A DNA stretch of 64,000 bases from Conchocele bisecta (Eukaryota > Mollusca > Bivalvia > Lucinida > Thyasiridae), in assembly GCA_029237695.1 (NCBI GenBank), contig CM055273.1:58455968-58519967 (forward strand). Direction: 5' to 3'. The notes beneath the pieces are model-generated. The model saw only the letters and a list, made by a program, of their open reading frames with translations, ran no database searches and was not told where the DNA came from. How positions within the stretch are numbered: the first letter of the stretch is position 1; every line of letters starts with the position of its first letter. The translations under genes and the position numbers were made by a program. This document shows, piece after piece, positions 1-12,400 of this stretch.

Positions 1-99
1 ATTGGAAAATACCCTATTCAAGTTTACACAATGGGGTAACGGTTGTAAGGTACCCAATTGATAATTGAAAATTGAAAAAAATATCATGGAGTAAAAATA

Positions 100-598
100 C
101 TCGATGGATAAATGCCCACATATATCCAATATATTTTCAGACTGTTCCATTAATAAGAAAATGCAGATGCATACTGTAGATCCTGATGAGACGGCACATT
201 ACGAGCCGGCTGATCTGTAGCCGATTTCACCAACATTGCAAAGTATACTTTTGTAGCAAAGTATACTTTGAGGGAGTAACCATTTATTTTTCCTGAAATG
301 CATTATGTCATATAGAACTAACGACTGCATACATTTGATGATTAAAAGTATGCAGAATTATTATACTGAATTTATTACATTATCACAGCCAAAATGGCTG
401 TGATAATGTAATAAATTCAGTATAATAAAAATTAATAAATTTATCCGAAAATTGAATATTTCTCCCACAAACTAAAATTGAAAATTGAAAAGTATACATT
501 GCTAGATAAGTATACTTTGCAATGTTGGTGAAATAGGCTACCGGATCTACAGCGTTTGCACATATTGGCTTGTTCGTCTGTAGGGATGAAAAGGTTAA
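100..598. mobile_element. MITE family E remnant, split by MITE A copy 1
   Basis: The halves 100-217 and 541-598 contain CAGATCC/TAGATCC...GAGACGGC and GGATCTACAG...AAAAGGTTAA, as in intact copies at 60716 and 61620. The right TTAA is at 595-598; the left end is degenerate. Confidence 0.6.
218..540. mobile_element. MITE family A, copy 1, inserted in MITE family E
   Basis: TIR TAGCCGATTTCACCAACATT / AATGTTGGTGAAATAGGCTA. The core is a near-perfect palindrome of about 66 bp (ATTATACTGAATTTATTACA... and complement). Both sides (to 217, from 541) are halves of a family E MITE. Confidence 0.9.
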
Positions 599-777
599 TA
601 CGATTTATTAGTGCGACAGTTAGAAATAAACCTCAACACATCAGATTGTTGCCGAAAATGCAAATTGACATTAATGATACCAGAATCTACCATGGTTTCA
701 CATGTTAAATGATGGGGAAAATGTCACTTGACAACATGGTCCAATACTGACAAGTGATTGAGTGGAATAATTGAAAA

Positions 778-967
778 GTGAAAGTGAATGAAACAGCTAA
801 GGTCATATAGAGACGGGACCTCAGTTTAAAGTCTCATCCGACAGACCAGTGGGATGGAAATAATAGAAATACTATACTAAGTATTTTTGATGCCTAAGGC
901 GAGGTTTGAACCCACAACCTCCGGAATAGAAGTCAGGTGTTCTAACCTCTAGGCCACAACCCATCCC
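778..967 (-). mobile_element. tRNA-derived SINE (second family)
   Basis: Minus strand starts GGATGGGTTGTGGCCTAGAG (A-box region) with B box GGTTCAAACC at 912-903, then a body with CATCCCACTGGTCTGTC. Other copies are at 7700-7853 (split) and 11838-12490 (split). It is followed at 990-1013 by a run of about 22 G. Confidence 0.7.
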
Positions 968-989
968 GAGTGGAACAAGTGAAGTACAC

Positions 990-1013
990 AGTAGGGGGGG
1001 GGGGGGGGGGGGG
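990..1013. repeat. poly-G tract of about 22 bases
   Basis: Uninterrupted G run beside the 5' end of the SINE. The rest of 968-1327 shows no gene. Confidence 0.9.
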
Positions 1014-1327
1014 GCATTGCACCGATTGATAGGGTTTTTATGTCCATTCAACAGCAAGGTCATATACTGGCACTCTGAATCTACGATTCTGGTCCCCTGA
1101 CTATAAAACCCAATCAAACCCAATGCTGGAAATCAGGAAATGTGATTGGTCGAGGCCGAGCTATGCCAAGTCTTGGCCAATCAAACTGCATGATTTCAAG
1201 TACAAATTTCAAGCACCTGCCCAGAAAGTGTTATGATCATGTGTGTGTGCTTTAACAAATTGTGCTAATTTACCAAAAGAATGTCTGTAAAATTGTGAAA
1301 AAGATATGACAAGGGTCATTTCACCTG

Positions 1328-1632
1328 TAGCATATTTCACCAACATTGCAAAGTGTACTTTTCTAGCAAAGTATACTTTGAGGGAGAAATTTTCAATTTT
1401 AGGATAAATTTATTAATTTGTATTATACTGAATTTATTATATTATCTCACAGCCATTTTGGCTGTGATAATGTAATAAATTCAGTATAATAATTCTGCAT
1501 ACTTTTAATCATCAAATATATGCAGTCGTTAGTTCTATATGAAATAATGCATTTCAGGAAAAATAAATGATAACTCCCTCAAAGTATACTTTGCTAGAAA
1601 AGTATACTTTGCAATTTTGATGAAATTGGCTA
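1328..1632. mobile_element. MITE family A, copy 2 (reverse orientation)
   Basis: TAGCATATTTCACCAACATT ... AAATTGGCTA, with internal order inverted compared with copy 1. The core palindrome is nearly perfect. Confidence 0.9.
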
Positions 1633-1928
1633 CTAATCAAATTTTCTTTGTACACAGCAGTACTAGCATATACCAGTTAGTAGCTAAGGTATTTAATGCA
1701 TATGGACTATATATAAGCATGATTATGTAGATTTTATATTCGTGTTTTATAAAATTGATTGCGCATTCATGAGTATTACCTTGTTCATTACAATTCTTTT
1801 TAATAAAATTGCTTTTATTTTGCGCATATGGTGTCCAAAGTTGACATATTAATTCCTCCATACCTTGTAATATACAAAGCTTCATGCTTCTGTACAAAAA
1901 AAGGTACATCTTCAGTCATTATATTCCT

Positions 1929-1973
1929 GGCTATATCACCAGATGAACGAGTCCATAAATCGCCCCTTACCTC
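1929..1973. repeat. partial duplicate of the exon 15 donor region
   Basis: This 45-bp stretch resembles 3180-3225: both begin GGCTATATCACCAGAT and end CCCTTACCTC, so the copy carries a GAG/GTAAGG donor-like sequence on the minus strand. It implies a tandem duplication of about 77 bp before the foldback inserted between the units. Confidence 0.65.
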
Positions 1974-2013
1974 AAAACCCATGCAGATTTGGTTGTTAAA
2001 TTCCCGGCTATAT

Positions 2014-3179
2014 CACAGGTGGAAGACTCGGACCTACGACACAAAAAAAATGCCTATTAAAAAAAAATCCCATTACCCCACCCACTTGGTCTCGTACAGT
2101 ACCATATTCTATTTATAAAGGTGAATATCAATATGTCGATTATAGAAAGAGCCCTCTCTTTTCCGGCTCGCACAAACACAATAAACATCGATTAAATGTA
2201 TGATTTCTGTCTCTGGCAATCAATAAAGGTATTAGGTGTGTGAATATATTCACTTCAAATCGCTGTTTCCAGCATTTATTCAGTTATTCGCATTTTGTAT
2301 ACCCCATCCAAAGCGAAATTTGCGTGTACGAAAGAATCTCACACAGAATCGGAGGCCATCCGGTGTGGATTATCGGTCATATTTCACCAATAACTGATCG
2401 CCAGCTCAAACTAAAGTCGTGCACCATGACCATAGACATTAGCGACTCCAGCCATACAAAGTTCGTCCAATTGTGATCGTTCACCGATCTAAAAAACACA
2501 TTTTTTCTACTTTCATTCAAAATGATTTGTGTACTATCAGATTATGTCTTCCGGAATCCCGAAATAGGTTGAATGACGTCATCACAGTTTAGATTTAGCC
2601 AATCAAGAGATGTTCTTTACATAGACGCTTCCGGTTGTATTCTGGAAGATGGTGCATTGACCCGGTTCCAGATAATGAACGAAATTAGACAAAAAAGTGT
2701 TTTTTAGATCGGTGAACGATCAGAATTGGACGAACGTTGTATGGTTGGAGTTTCTAATGTGTATGGTCATGGTGCACGTCATTAGTTTGAGCTGGCGATC
2801 AGCTATCGGCCAAATATGACGCCGGACGGCCTCCGATTATGTGTGAGATTCTTTCGTACACGCAACTTTCGCTTTGGATGGGGTAATCAAAACGCGAATA
2901 ACTCTAATAAATGCTTGAAACAGCGATTTGAAGTGAGTATATTCACACACCTAATACCTTTATCGATTGCCATATTATCGAGACATATTTCATACATTTA
3001 ATCGATGTTTATTGTGTTTGTGCGAATCGAAAAAGAGAGGGCTCTTTCTAAAATAGCCATATTCTTACCCACCTTTCTATAAATAGAAGATGGTAATGTA
3101 CGAGACCAAGTGGGTGGGGTAATGGGATTTTTTTAATAGGCACTTTTTTGGTGTCATAGGTCCGAGTCTTCCACCTGTG
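2014..3179. mobile_element. long-TIR foldback transposon with 8-bp target duplication
   Basis: The left arm (2014 to about 2516) and right arm (about 2702-3179) are inverted copies around a central segment of about 185 bp. The ends read CACAGGTGGAAGACTCGG and complement. GGCTATAT is duplicated at 2006-2013 and 3180-3187. An 8-bp duplication fits hAT-like or P-like transposition; no transposase is inside. It sits 36 nt past the donor of TTC17 exon 15. Confidence 0.88.
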
Positions 3180-3222
3180 GGCTATATCACCAGATAAACA
3201 AGCTGTTAAAATGCCCCCTTAC

Positions 3223-3411
3223 CTCCGACTCGATTGGCGCAGCTGACTGTGCGGAGTGGTGGAACTTGAGGAAACATTTGAGTTCCCGCAGTGTGTTGAG
3301 GACGGCTGTGTCGCCGGGCTCCGACTCCAGGGCGAGCTGATACCGCCACGCTGCCCCCGTGTAGTTCTTCTTTGCCCACAGTATGTTGCCCATTATAAAC
3401 AGGCACGCCGG
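3223..3411 (-). CDS. TTC17: TTC17 exon 15 (last in window)
   Basis: Residues 678-740, PACLFIMGNILWAKKNYTGA then LNTLRELKCFLKFH, equivalent to the end of the second TPR block. Acceptor TTACAG, donor GTAAGG, phase 0 out. No later exon was recognised to the left, so the rest of the gene lies outside. A foldback transposon sits just past the donor. Confidence 0.93.
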
Positions 3412-6400
3412 CTGTAACAGTACAATCAAATAGGAGAAATATTGAAGTAGCTGTCAATTCTCTCCTTGGATTTGGTGAAAATTAAATTAAATTGATTTTT
3501 TTTTCTCTCAGTCCAATTCTCAGCAAAATAAATCAATCAATCAACCAACCAATTGTTACAAATATATTTATTCTCACATAAATAAAAACTAAACATTATA
3601 TATGGTAGATTATGGTTTCGTGCGGACGACAGCATGAGAAATTATGTGTGTTCTCTTCACAGTTCACTTTTTGTAAGTAGTACATGCAAATAATTCCAGC
3701 ACAAAAATATTTACACAATTCCCTGACATTTGATTGGCCCGTAGCAAGCCTCTGTCCAAAATTTATATCCCAGTAAACTCCCACGCCGAACTACTTTCCG
3801 TAACCGTGAGGCGCAGTTAAAATAATTCTTAAGAAAACGGAAAATAAACACATTTTCTTGATGAATTTATTTCAAATGCTGGAATTATAAGGGATGAATG
3901 GCCTTTTTGTGTAATTTATCGGGGATATAAACTTGGAAAAGTCGCGGGAATACTGGACGAGGCCTTCCGGCCTTCGTCCAGTATTCCCGCGACTTTTCCA
4001 AGTTTATACCCCGATTCATTCATTCCTATAGTAACTGATTTACTCATTTATTCCATCCATTGTAGTTGCACAGTTTCATTCACAGCATCCCTGCATGTTT
4101 GTGTAGCTATGATTTCACAATACAAACAAGAAATGTGGCCTGTCGGCACAAGGATACCCCCGGTGGCAGATTGGAGACACTGGCAAAGTCAATTAACCAA
4201 AGCGATAAGTATTCACAAGCACGTTTATGAAGGTCAAAAGATCAAGTTCATATTAAGGGCAGTGTTGATGTGTGGCATTTGTCCACAAGTATGATGTATT
4301 GAAATATTAAAGTAATCCATCAAGGGATATAGAAGTTATGACAGAAATGAGAAGCTCCGGCAAACTTCTTAATGTGGGAAAAAGTTCAAAGTTGTCAAGG
4401 TCAAAAGGTTAGGTAATACTAAGGGCAGCATGATATTATACCTGAATAAATATTGGTTGAACTAGATTAATCAGGCTACAAGAGTGTGTTATTAGAATAG
4501 AAACTACACTGGCCACGAATCCGATAAACCCCATTTCTCCTGTCACAGCCACATATATGAACTAAACCTTACCTCAACGTGGTTCAGCTTGAAGGCCTCC
4601 CGCAGTAGGTCATGTGCGTCGTTGTATCGCTCCCACATGTACAGCACGTTGGCCAGGTTCACCTCGGGTACATCCTGTACCAGGTCGGGGGCCGTGTAGA
4701 CCGCACGCCGGAAACACTCGACCGCGTGGTAGTTGTTGCCAATTATACGCCAGTACAGTCCCGCAAGGTTGAACAGGATCCACTTCGGCCCGATATTCTG
4801 TTGGATATATATAAAAGGGGAAATTTTATAAGAATATCCATAAATAGTGCAGATCCTAATGAGACTCGCAACATTGGGACTGGGGTCGTGTACACTCCAC
4901 CACATATCCACATTCTGCATCGTATATTTCTATATAAAAGGGGGGACTTTATTAGAAACTTATCCACAAACAGTGAAGATCCAAATGAGACGGCTCGCTA
5001 CGAGCCGGCTCATTTGGATCTACACTGTTTGTAAACATAGGGACTGGAGCCGTGTAGACCGCCCACCGGAAACACTCAACTGCGTGGTAGTTGTTGCCGA
5101 TTATACACCAGTATTGTTCCGCAAGGTTTGATAGGATCCACTTGGGCCCGATATTCTGTCGGGTATATCAAGAGTGCTGATGTTCACAATATATGCCATC
5201 AAGGGGAGATAAATCATCGCAATATTTTGAAAATCAATCGAGTTCATCCGGTTGCCATCATACACATGTTATCTACCACATTTGGTTATCGCGAAGACAA
5301 TGATACAGAATGTGAAATTATAAATGGCAACCTAGGGGATATAGCTCATCAGAAAATGTGAAAATCAATAGAGTTCCTCCGCTTGCCATGATAAACATGT
5401 ATACCAAATTTGGCCATATACAGATGGGATAAATCATTTGATTAATATAATCTTCAAGTGATACATCATTAAGCTACAACCAGCTATCTCACCTTTTTAA
5501 GTGCCGTGAGTATTCTCTGCCCCATCTCCTCTATGGTAATCTTGCCGTCCACATGATCCAACAGGGTCTGAAGTGGCAACAGGGCCAGAAGTTATACAAC
5601 AGTTTACTGCATAAAATTGGCTTGTGTAGTATAATAGATGACTGCCTGTGTTAATGTTGCTAAAATACGTGAATATTGTGCTTGCAAATCAAATTGCTTG
5701 ATTGCGAGTTGGTACCGCCAATAGATGTTCAGGAATGTTTATAATCTGGACAAGGTTTTAAGTAGGCGGCTGTGTAATAGAGTGTTTTCTAATGTTTAAC
5801 GACGTTTGGTGGCCTGTCAACAGCTAGCCATTTTAGGCAGGGTCAATAGGGTCGAATTCAGTATGTCAATTGCACAGATGTAGGGAACATCACAAAACAA
5901 ATATTTACATAAAAGAGTCGGTTAACACCACTCCCGAAAATAGGATTAGCACTATTATTATTACATACAGTGGAACCCCTCTAAACCAGACACCAAGAAA
6001 ACACCTGTGATCTTATATTGATGAGTTTCTTGGTCATTTATCTCGGGTGATAATGTCTGTTCGTGATCGCACAGCACACAACTATGGCTCAGAATGATCA
6101 AATGCCTGATTTACAGTGAAATCTCTCTAAGCTGGACACCCTGGGGATCTCCCAGGGTGTCCGGCTTAGCGAGATTCCACTGTATAACGGGTATAACCAG
6201 ATTCAAATCTCATATACAATAAATCCTGTAAAAATTTATCTCAGGGCCAAACCATGGACATCAGGAATGCTGTAAGGACGAAGTCCATCGCTAAATTACG
6301 CTTCACATGATCCCACACTTCATCCCACATACAAAATTGATGTGTAAAACAGGTACAGTGGAACCTCTCTAAACCGGACACCAAGAAAGCGCCTGTGCTG

Positions 6401-9400
6401 TTATTTTTGCTGAGCGTCTCGGTCAGTTATCTCAGGTGATAATGTCTGTTCGTGATCGCACAGCACACAAATATGGCTCAGAATTATCAAATGCTGATTT
6501 ACAGTGAAACCTCTCTAGGCCGGACACACTGGGGACCTCCCAGGGTGTCCGGTTTAGAGAGGTTTCACTGTATAATATTTATCATTGCATAAATGAATTA
6601 ATCCTTATTACTCAAAATGTTCCCACCTGCTTGTGGTAACTGTCAAACAACTTGAGTGGTATTTTGGTCCGCTCTTGGAAGCTGATGGACGCGATGTCGT
6701 CATGTGACTTGGTGTTGCCCTCCGGGATATCGAGCAGGGTGACGCACACAGGTGGGTACCATGGCAACGGGTGCTGGTCGCCCGCCTTCAGGCCCTGGGC
6801 CTCCATCAACAAGGCCTTCACTCTGTAATATGGGGTTTATCATATTTATGGTTGAAATTGATTCATTTGGTTGAAGTTTTATAGCCACTTTAATTATTAG
6901 GCACAAACACATCTGCACAGTCTGAGCTGGATCTGCACTGTTTGCCATTCCATCAATGAAACATCCAGCAAGCTTCTAACAAGCAATATATATCATTTTA
7001 TCCCATCAACACAGTGCGTATGTGCCGTGAAACACGGTGCCGTGAAACATTTTTGATATCCAGTCAATACTATTTTTGCATTTTACAACCATTTTTAGGT
7101 GTTGACGGGATAAATAGAAGAGTAGGTTAGTGCCATGAATGGGGAAAAATATCTGGCGCGGCACGGAAACGGGATGTGCTCGGCAGAGCCTCGCCCATCC
7201 CGTTTCCTGAGCCTTGCCAGATATTTTTTCCCATTCACGGCACTAACCTACTATTCTCTATCTATTTTCCTTATTTCTGAACCAAAGTATGTGTTGTGAC
7301 CACTCGGTTCAAATGAGTGGTCACAACATATATTTCTGATGAGAAATAAAGAAATTCCTGAGCCTTGCAAGCATTATATAAGTCCATTCCGTCAAAAAGC
7401 CTATTCTCTATATCAGGCTACAGGAGTGTGCTATTTGATCAGGAGTGACACTGGTTGCCAATCACATAAGCTCCATTTCTCCAGTGACATATTAGTTCTA
7501 TCACACTATGCTTTAATTTAAACCCCACAAATGTAATTGTAATTAATTAACACATTAATAACTTTAAACTCTATTTTACAACGATTACAAACAAATGCGA
7601 AAACACTTATACAAATGCTTTTGTTTGCGCAGAAGCAGGCGCAAGGGTGATGCTCAAGGTGTGAGGAAACAGGAGTACCCGGAGGAAAAAAGTGAAAGGG
7701 AAAGGGATTAACGTCCCAACCACAGCTAAGGTCATATAGAGACGGGACCACAGTTTAAAGTCTCATCTGACAGACCAGTGGGATGGAAATACTACGAATG
7801 TATTTTTGATGCCCAAGGCAAAGTTTGAACCCACATCCTCCGGATTGGAAGTCAGCAACCTATTTCATCAACATTGCAAAGTATACTTTACTAGCAAAGT
7901 ATACTTTGTCAGAGGGAGTAATCATTTATTTTTCCTGAAATGCATTATTTCATATAGAACTAACAAATGCATATATTTCATGATTAAAAGTATGCAGAAT
8001 TATTATACTGAATTTATTACATTATCATAATGTAATAAATTCAGTATAATAACAAAAAACGAGGCAAAGCCACGAAGGCCAGGTTTTTTCCAAGCATAGA
8101 CACTTGGATAACATAATTATACCCACTTTTTGTAGACTAGATGGCCGTGGCCTGCATGTCGCGCCTTGGGGCGAGGCATGGACACTAAAAAAATAGATAT
8201 AGTAGATGGAAAAACTTTAACCAAAAAACTTTAACCGGACACACGGACGAACGGACGGACGTATGCCAAAATGCTGACGATATCGCGCTTTCCGCAAGCA
8301 GGTGTGACAATGATGATAAACACCCATGTGAAGTATGAAGGTATTGGGTGAAGCAGTTGCAGAGATATAGTACACAAAAAAACTTTAACAAAAAAATTCA
8401 AAGTAATTTGACCTTGACATTGGGCACAGGATCGCGCTTTCCGCAAGCAGGTGCGACAATGATGATAAACACCCATGTGAAGTATCAAGGTATTGGGTGA
8501 AGCAGTTGCAGAGATATAGTACACGAAAAACTTTAACAAAAAAATTCAAAGTGAATTTGACCTTGACATTGGGCACAGGATCGCGCTTTCCGCAAGCAGG
8601 TGCGACAATGATGATAAACACCCATGTGAAGTATCAAGGTATTGGGTGAAGCAGTTGCAGAGATATAGTACACGAAAAAACTTTAACAAAAAAATTCAAA
8701 GTAATTTGACCTTGACATTGGGCACAGGATCGCGCTTTCCGCAAGCAGGTGCGACAATAATGATAAACACCCATGTGAAGTATGAAGGTATTGGGTGAAG
8801 CAGTTGCAGAGTATAGTACACGAAAAAAACTAACTTCAAAGTAATTTGACCTTGACATTGGGCACAGGTCGCTTTCCCAAAGAGGTGACAATTTGATAAA
8901 ACACCCTGAAGTAAACGGTATTGGGTGAAGCAGTTGCAGAGTATTACACGAAAAAACTTTAACAAAAAAATTCAAAGTAATTTGACTTGACTTGGGCAGG
9001 ATCGCGCTTTCCGCAAGCAGTGCGACAATGATGATAAACACCCATGTGAAGTATCAAGGTAATTGGTGTGAAGCAGTTGCAGATATAGTACACGAAAAAA
9101 CTTTAAAACAAAAAAAAATTTCAATTGTAATTTGACCTTGACATTGGGCACAGGATCGCGCTTTCCGCAAGCAGGTGCGACAATGATGATAAACCATGTG
9201 AAGTATCAAGGTATTGGGTGAAGCAGTTGCAAAAGATATGTAACACGAAAAAACTTTAACAATCAAAGTAATTTGACCTGACATTGGGCACAGGATTCGC
9301 GCTTTCCCAAGATGCGCAATATGTAAACACCTGTGAAGTATAAGGTATTGGGTGAAGCTTGTTGCAAGAGATATAGTACAGAAAAAACTTTAACAAAAAA

Positions 9401-12400
9401 ATTCAAAGTAATTTGACCTTGACATTGGGCACAGGATCGCGCTTTCCGCAAGCATCGGTGCGACAATGATGATAAACCCACCCTGTGAAGTTATGAAGGT
9501 ATTGGGTTGAAGCAGTTGCAGAGATATAGTACACGAAAAAACTTTAACAAAAAAATTCAAAGTAATTTGACCTTGACATTGGGCACAGGATCGCGCTTTC
9601 TGCAAGCAGGTGCAACAATGATGATAAACACCCATGTGAAGTATGAAGGTATTGGGTGAAGCAGTTGCAGAGATATAGTACACGAAAAACTTTAACAAAA
9701 AAATTCAAAGTAATTTGACCTTGACATTGGGCACAGGATCGCGCTTTCCGCAAGCAAGCAGGTGCGACAATGATGATAAACACCATGTGAAGTATCAAGG
9801 TATTGGGTGAAGCAGTTGCAGAGATATAGTACACGAAAAAACTTTAACAAAAAAATTCAAAGTAATTTGACCTTGACATTGGGCACAGGATCGCGCTTTC
9901 CGCAAGCAAGGTGCAGATGCGACAATGTGATAAACACCCATGTGAAGTATCAAGGTATTGGTGAAGCAGTTGCAGAGATATAGTACACGAAAAAAACTTT
10001 AACAAAAAAATTCAAAGTAATTTGACCTTGACATTGGGCACAGGATCGCGCTTTCCGCAAGCAGGTGCGACAATGATGATAAACACCCATGTGAAGTATC
10101 AAGGTATTGGGTGAAGCAGTTGCAGAGATATAGTACACGAAAAAACTTTAACAAAAAAATTCAAAGTAATTTGACCTTGACATTGGGCACAGGGGCTGCA
10201 TGGTTGGGGTTAGAATGAAAATATGGATGATGATAAACACCCATGTGAAGTTTCAAGGTAATGGGTGAAGCAGTTGCAGAGATATAGTATAACGAAAAAG
10301 TTTTAACCAAAAAACTTTAACCAGACGTACGTTAAAAAGTTAACGTTGAAAATCAAGTCAATTACGTAGAAATAATAGGTGAAGGTAAAAAAATGGTCAC
10401 ATGTTGGATAGTTGTATGTGGTAGGCACCCCTTGGTTATGAAGCTGTGAAAGTTTGGTGGTCCTAGGTGGTACAATACCAAAGAAATGGACTTAAACACG
10501 AAAACTTAACATTGTAAACGCGAAAACTTAACATTGAAAATGGCTAAGTCGACTGCGCAGAAAAAATGGGTGAAGTTAAAAAAAAAAGTAACATGTTGGA
10601 GTGATATGTGGTGGGCACCCCTTGATTATGAAGCTGTGAAAGTTTGATGGTCCTAGGTGGTACAGTACCAAAGAAATGGACTTAAACACGAAAACTTAAC
10701 ATTGTAAACGCGAAAACTTAACATTGAAAATGGCTAAGTCGACTACGCGGAAAAAATGGGTCAAGATAAAAAAAAAGTAACATGTTGGATAGTGATATGT
10801 GGTGGGCACCCCTTGATTATGAAGCTGTGAAAGTTTGGTGGTCCTAGGTGGTACAGTAACAAAGAAATGGACTCAAACACGAAAACTTAACATTGATTGT
10901 GGACGCCGCCCGCCCGCCCGCCCGCCCGCACGCCCGCCCGGCTTTCGCCAATCCAATAGCCTGGATTTTTATTAAAAAAACCTGGCTAAAAATGGTCACA
11001 TGTTGGATAGTTGTATGTGGTAGGCACCCCTTGGTTATGAAGCTGTGAAAGTTTGGTGGTCCTAGGTGGTACAGTACCAAAGAAATGGACTTAAACATGA
11101 AAACTTAACATTGTAAACGCGAAAACTTAACATTGAAAATGGCTAAGTCGACTGCGCGGAAAAAATGGGTGAAGTTAAAAAAAAAAGTTAAGATGTTGGA
11201 TAGTGATATGTGGTGGGTACCCCTTGATTATGAAGCTGTGAAAGTTTGGTGGTCCTAGGTGGTACAGTACGAAAGAAATTGACTTAAACACGAAAACTTA
11301 ACATTGTAAACGCGAAAACTTAACATTGAAAATGGCTAAGTCGATTACGCGGAAAAAATGGGTGAAGTTAAAAAAAAAGTAACATGTTGGATAGTGATAT
11401 GTGGTGGGCACCCCTTGATTATGAAGCTGTGAAAGTTTGGTGGTCCTAGGTGGTACAGTAACAAAGAAATGGACTCAAACACGAAAACTTAACATTGATT
11501 GTGGACGCCGCCCACCGCCCGCCCGCCCGCCTGCCCGGCTTTCGCCAATCCAATAGCCTGGATTTTTTTTAAAAAAACCTGGCTAAAAATTAATAAATTT
11601 ATCATAAAATTGAAAATTTCTCCCTCAAAGTATACTTTGCTACTAAAGTATACTTTGCAATGTTGGTGAAATAGGCTACTGGTGTTCGAACCCATCGGTC
11701 AGAATCCATCCCTAGTACAAGGGGGAAACCCACTGTCTGATCTGGCAACCACCATACCATCTCACATACTCCCCCTAGTCATGACCAATCGTGCCTATCA
11801 AAAAACATATTACTTAATAAATATTGTTCAAACTGAAAGTGAATGTGTTTAACGTCCCAGCAACAGCGATGGTCATAAAGAGATGGGAATACAGTTTAAA
11901 GGTACATGCCCACTCAGTAGGCACAAAATGTTCTTTATAGGAATTAAATAAGTGTATAATTGTGTCACTTTTCCACCAGTTCTAATAATTACGAGTACCC
12001 GCTATACAGATATAATCATTTTCATTTTACTGATAGTGACTCGCGGTGGTATCAGGCTATTTTCATGTGCAAATGAGGCATGATATTTTTTTTTTTTTTA
12101 TACTAATTAAATGTGTTCAACAGATTATAAAGTATGATCATTGAACATCAAAAAATAAATGCAGAGAATAAATAGTAATGTCTGTTAACATTTTAGGGAA
12201 ACACGGTTATCGCCCCTGATATCATTGTGGAAATATACGTCTGATATAAAATGTATAATAATGCCAATCAATATGTGGGGTAATGGTGAATGAATGTTTC
12301 CAGAAAATGTTTTGGATGATATAAAGAACATTTTGTGCCTACTGAGTTGGCGTGTACCTTTAAAGTATCATCCAACAGACCAGTGAACTGGAAATACTAA

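Larger units (their letters stand above)
8052..11589. mobile_element. ACAAG-type non-autonomous element, copy 1 (type i)
   Basis: Starts ACAAAAAACGAGGCAAAGCC, with GCCAGGTTTTTT shortly after; ends AAAAAACCTGGCTAAAAA, so a 12-bp subterminal inverted repeat joins the ends. The body is two tandem arrays (145-bp and about 190-bp monomers). No protein-coding ORF is credible. The ends resemble HINE/Pearl-type elements known in molluscs. Confidence 0.7.
7854..11681. mobile_element. composite: MITE A (copy 3) carrying a satellite-bearing insertion
   Basis: The left MITE half is 7854-8051 and the right half 11590-11681, with TIRs matching other family A copies. Between them lies a 3.5-kb element (8052-11589) with two tandem arrays. 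The same composite plan recurs at 26506-31396. Confidence 0.85.

Noticed and set aside
8185..10138. Many overlapping minus-strand ORFs containing repeated LKFFVYYISATASP-like peptides
   Set aside because: They are translations of the 145-bp tandem repeat; no start, domain or codon signal supports a protein.
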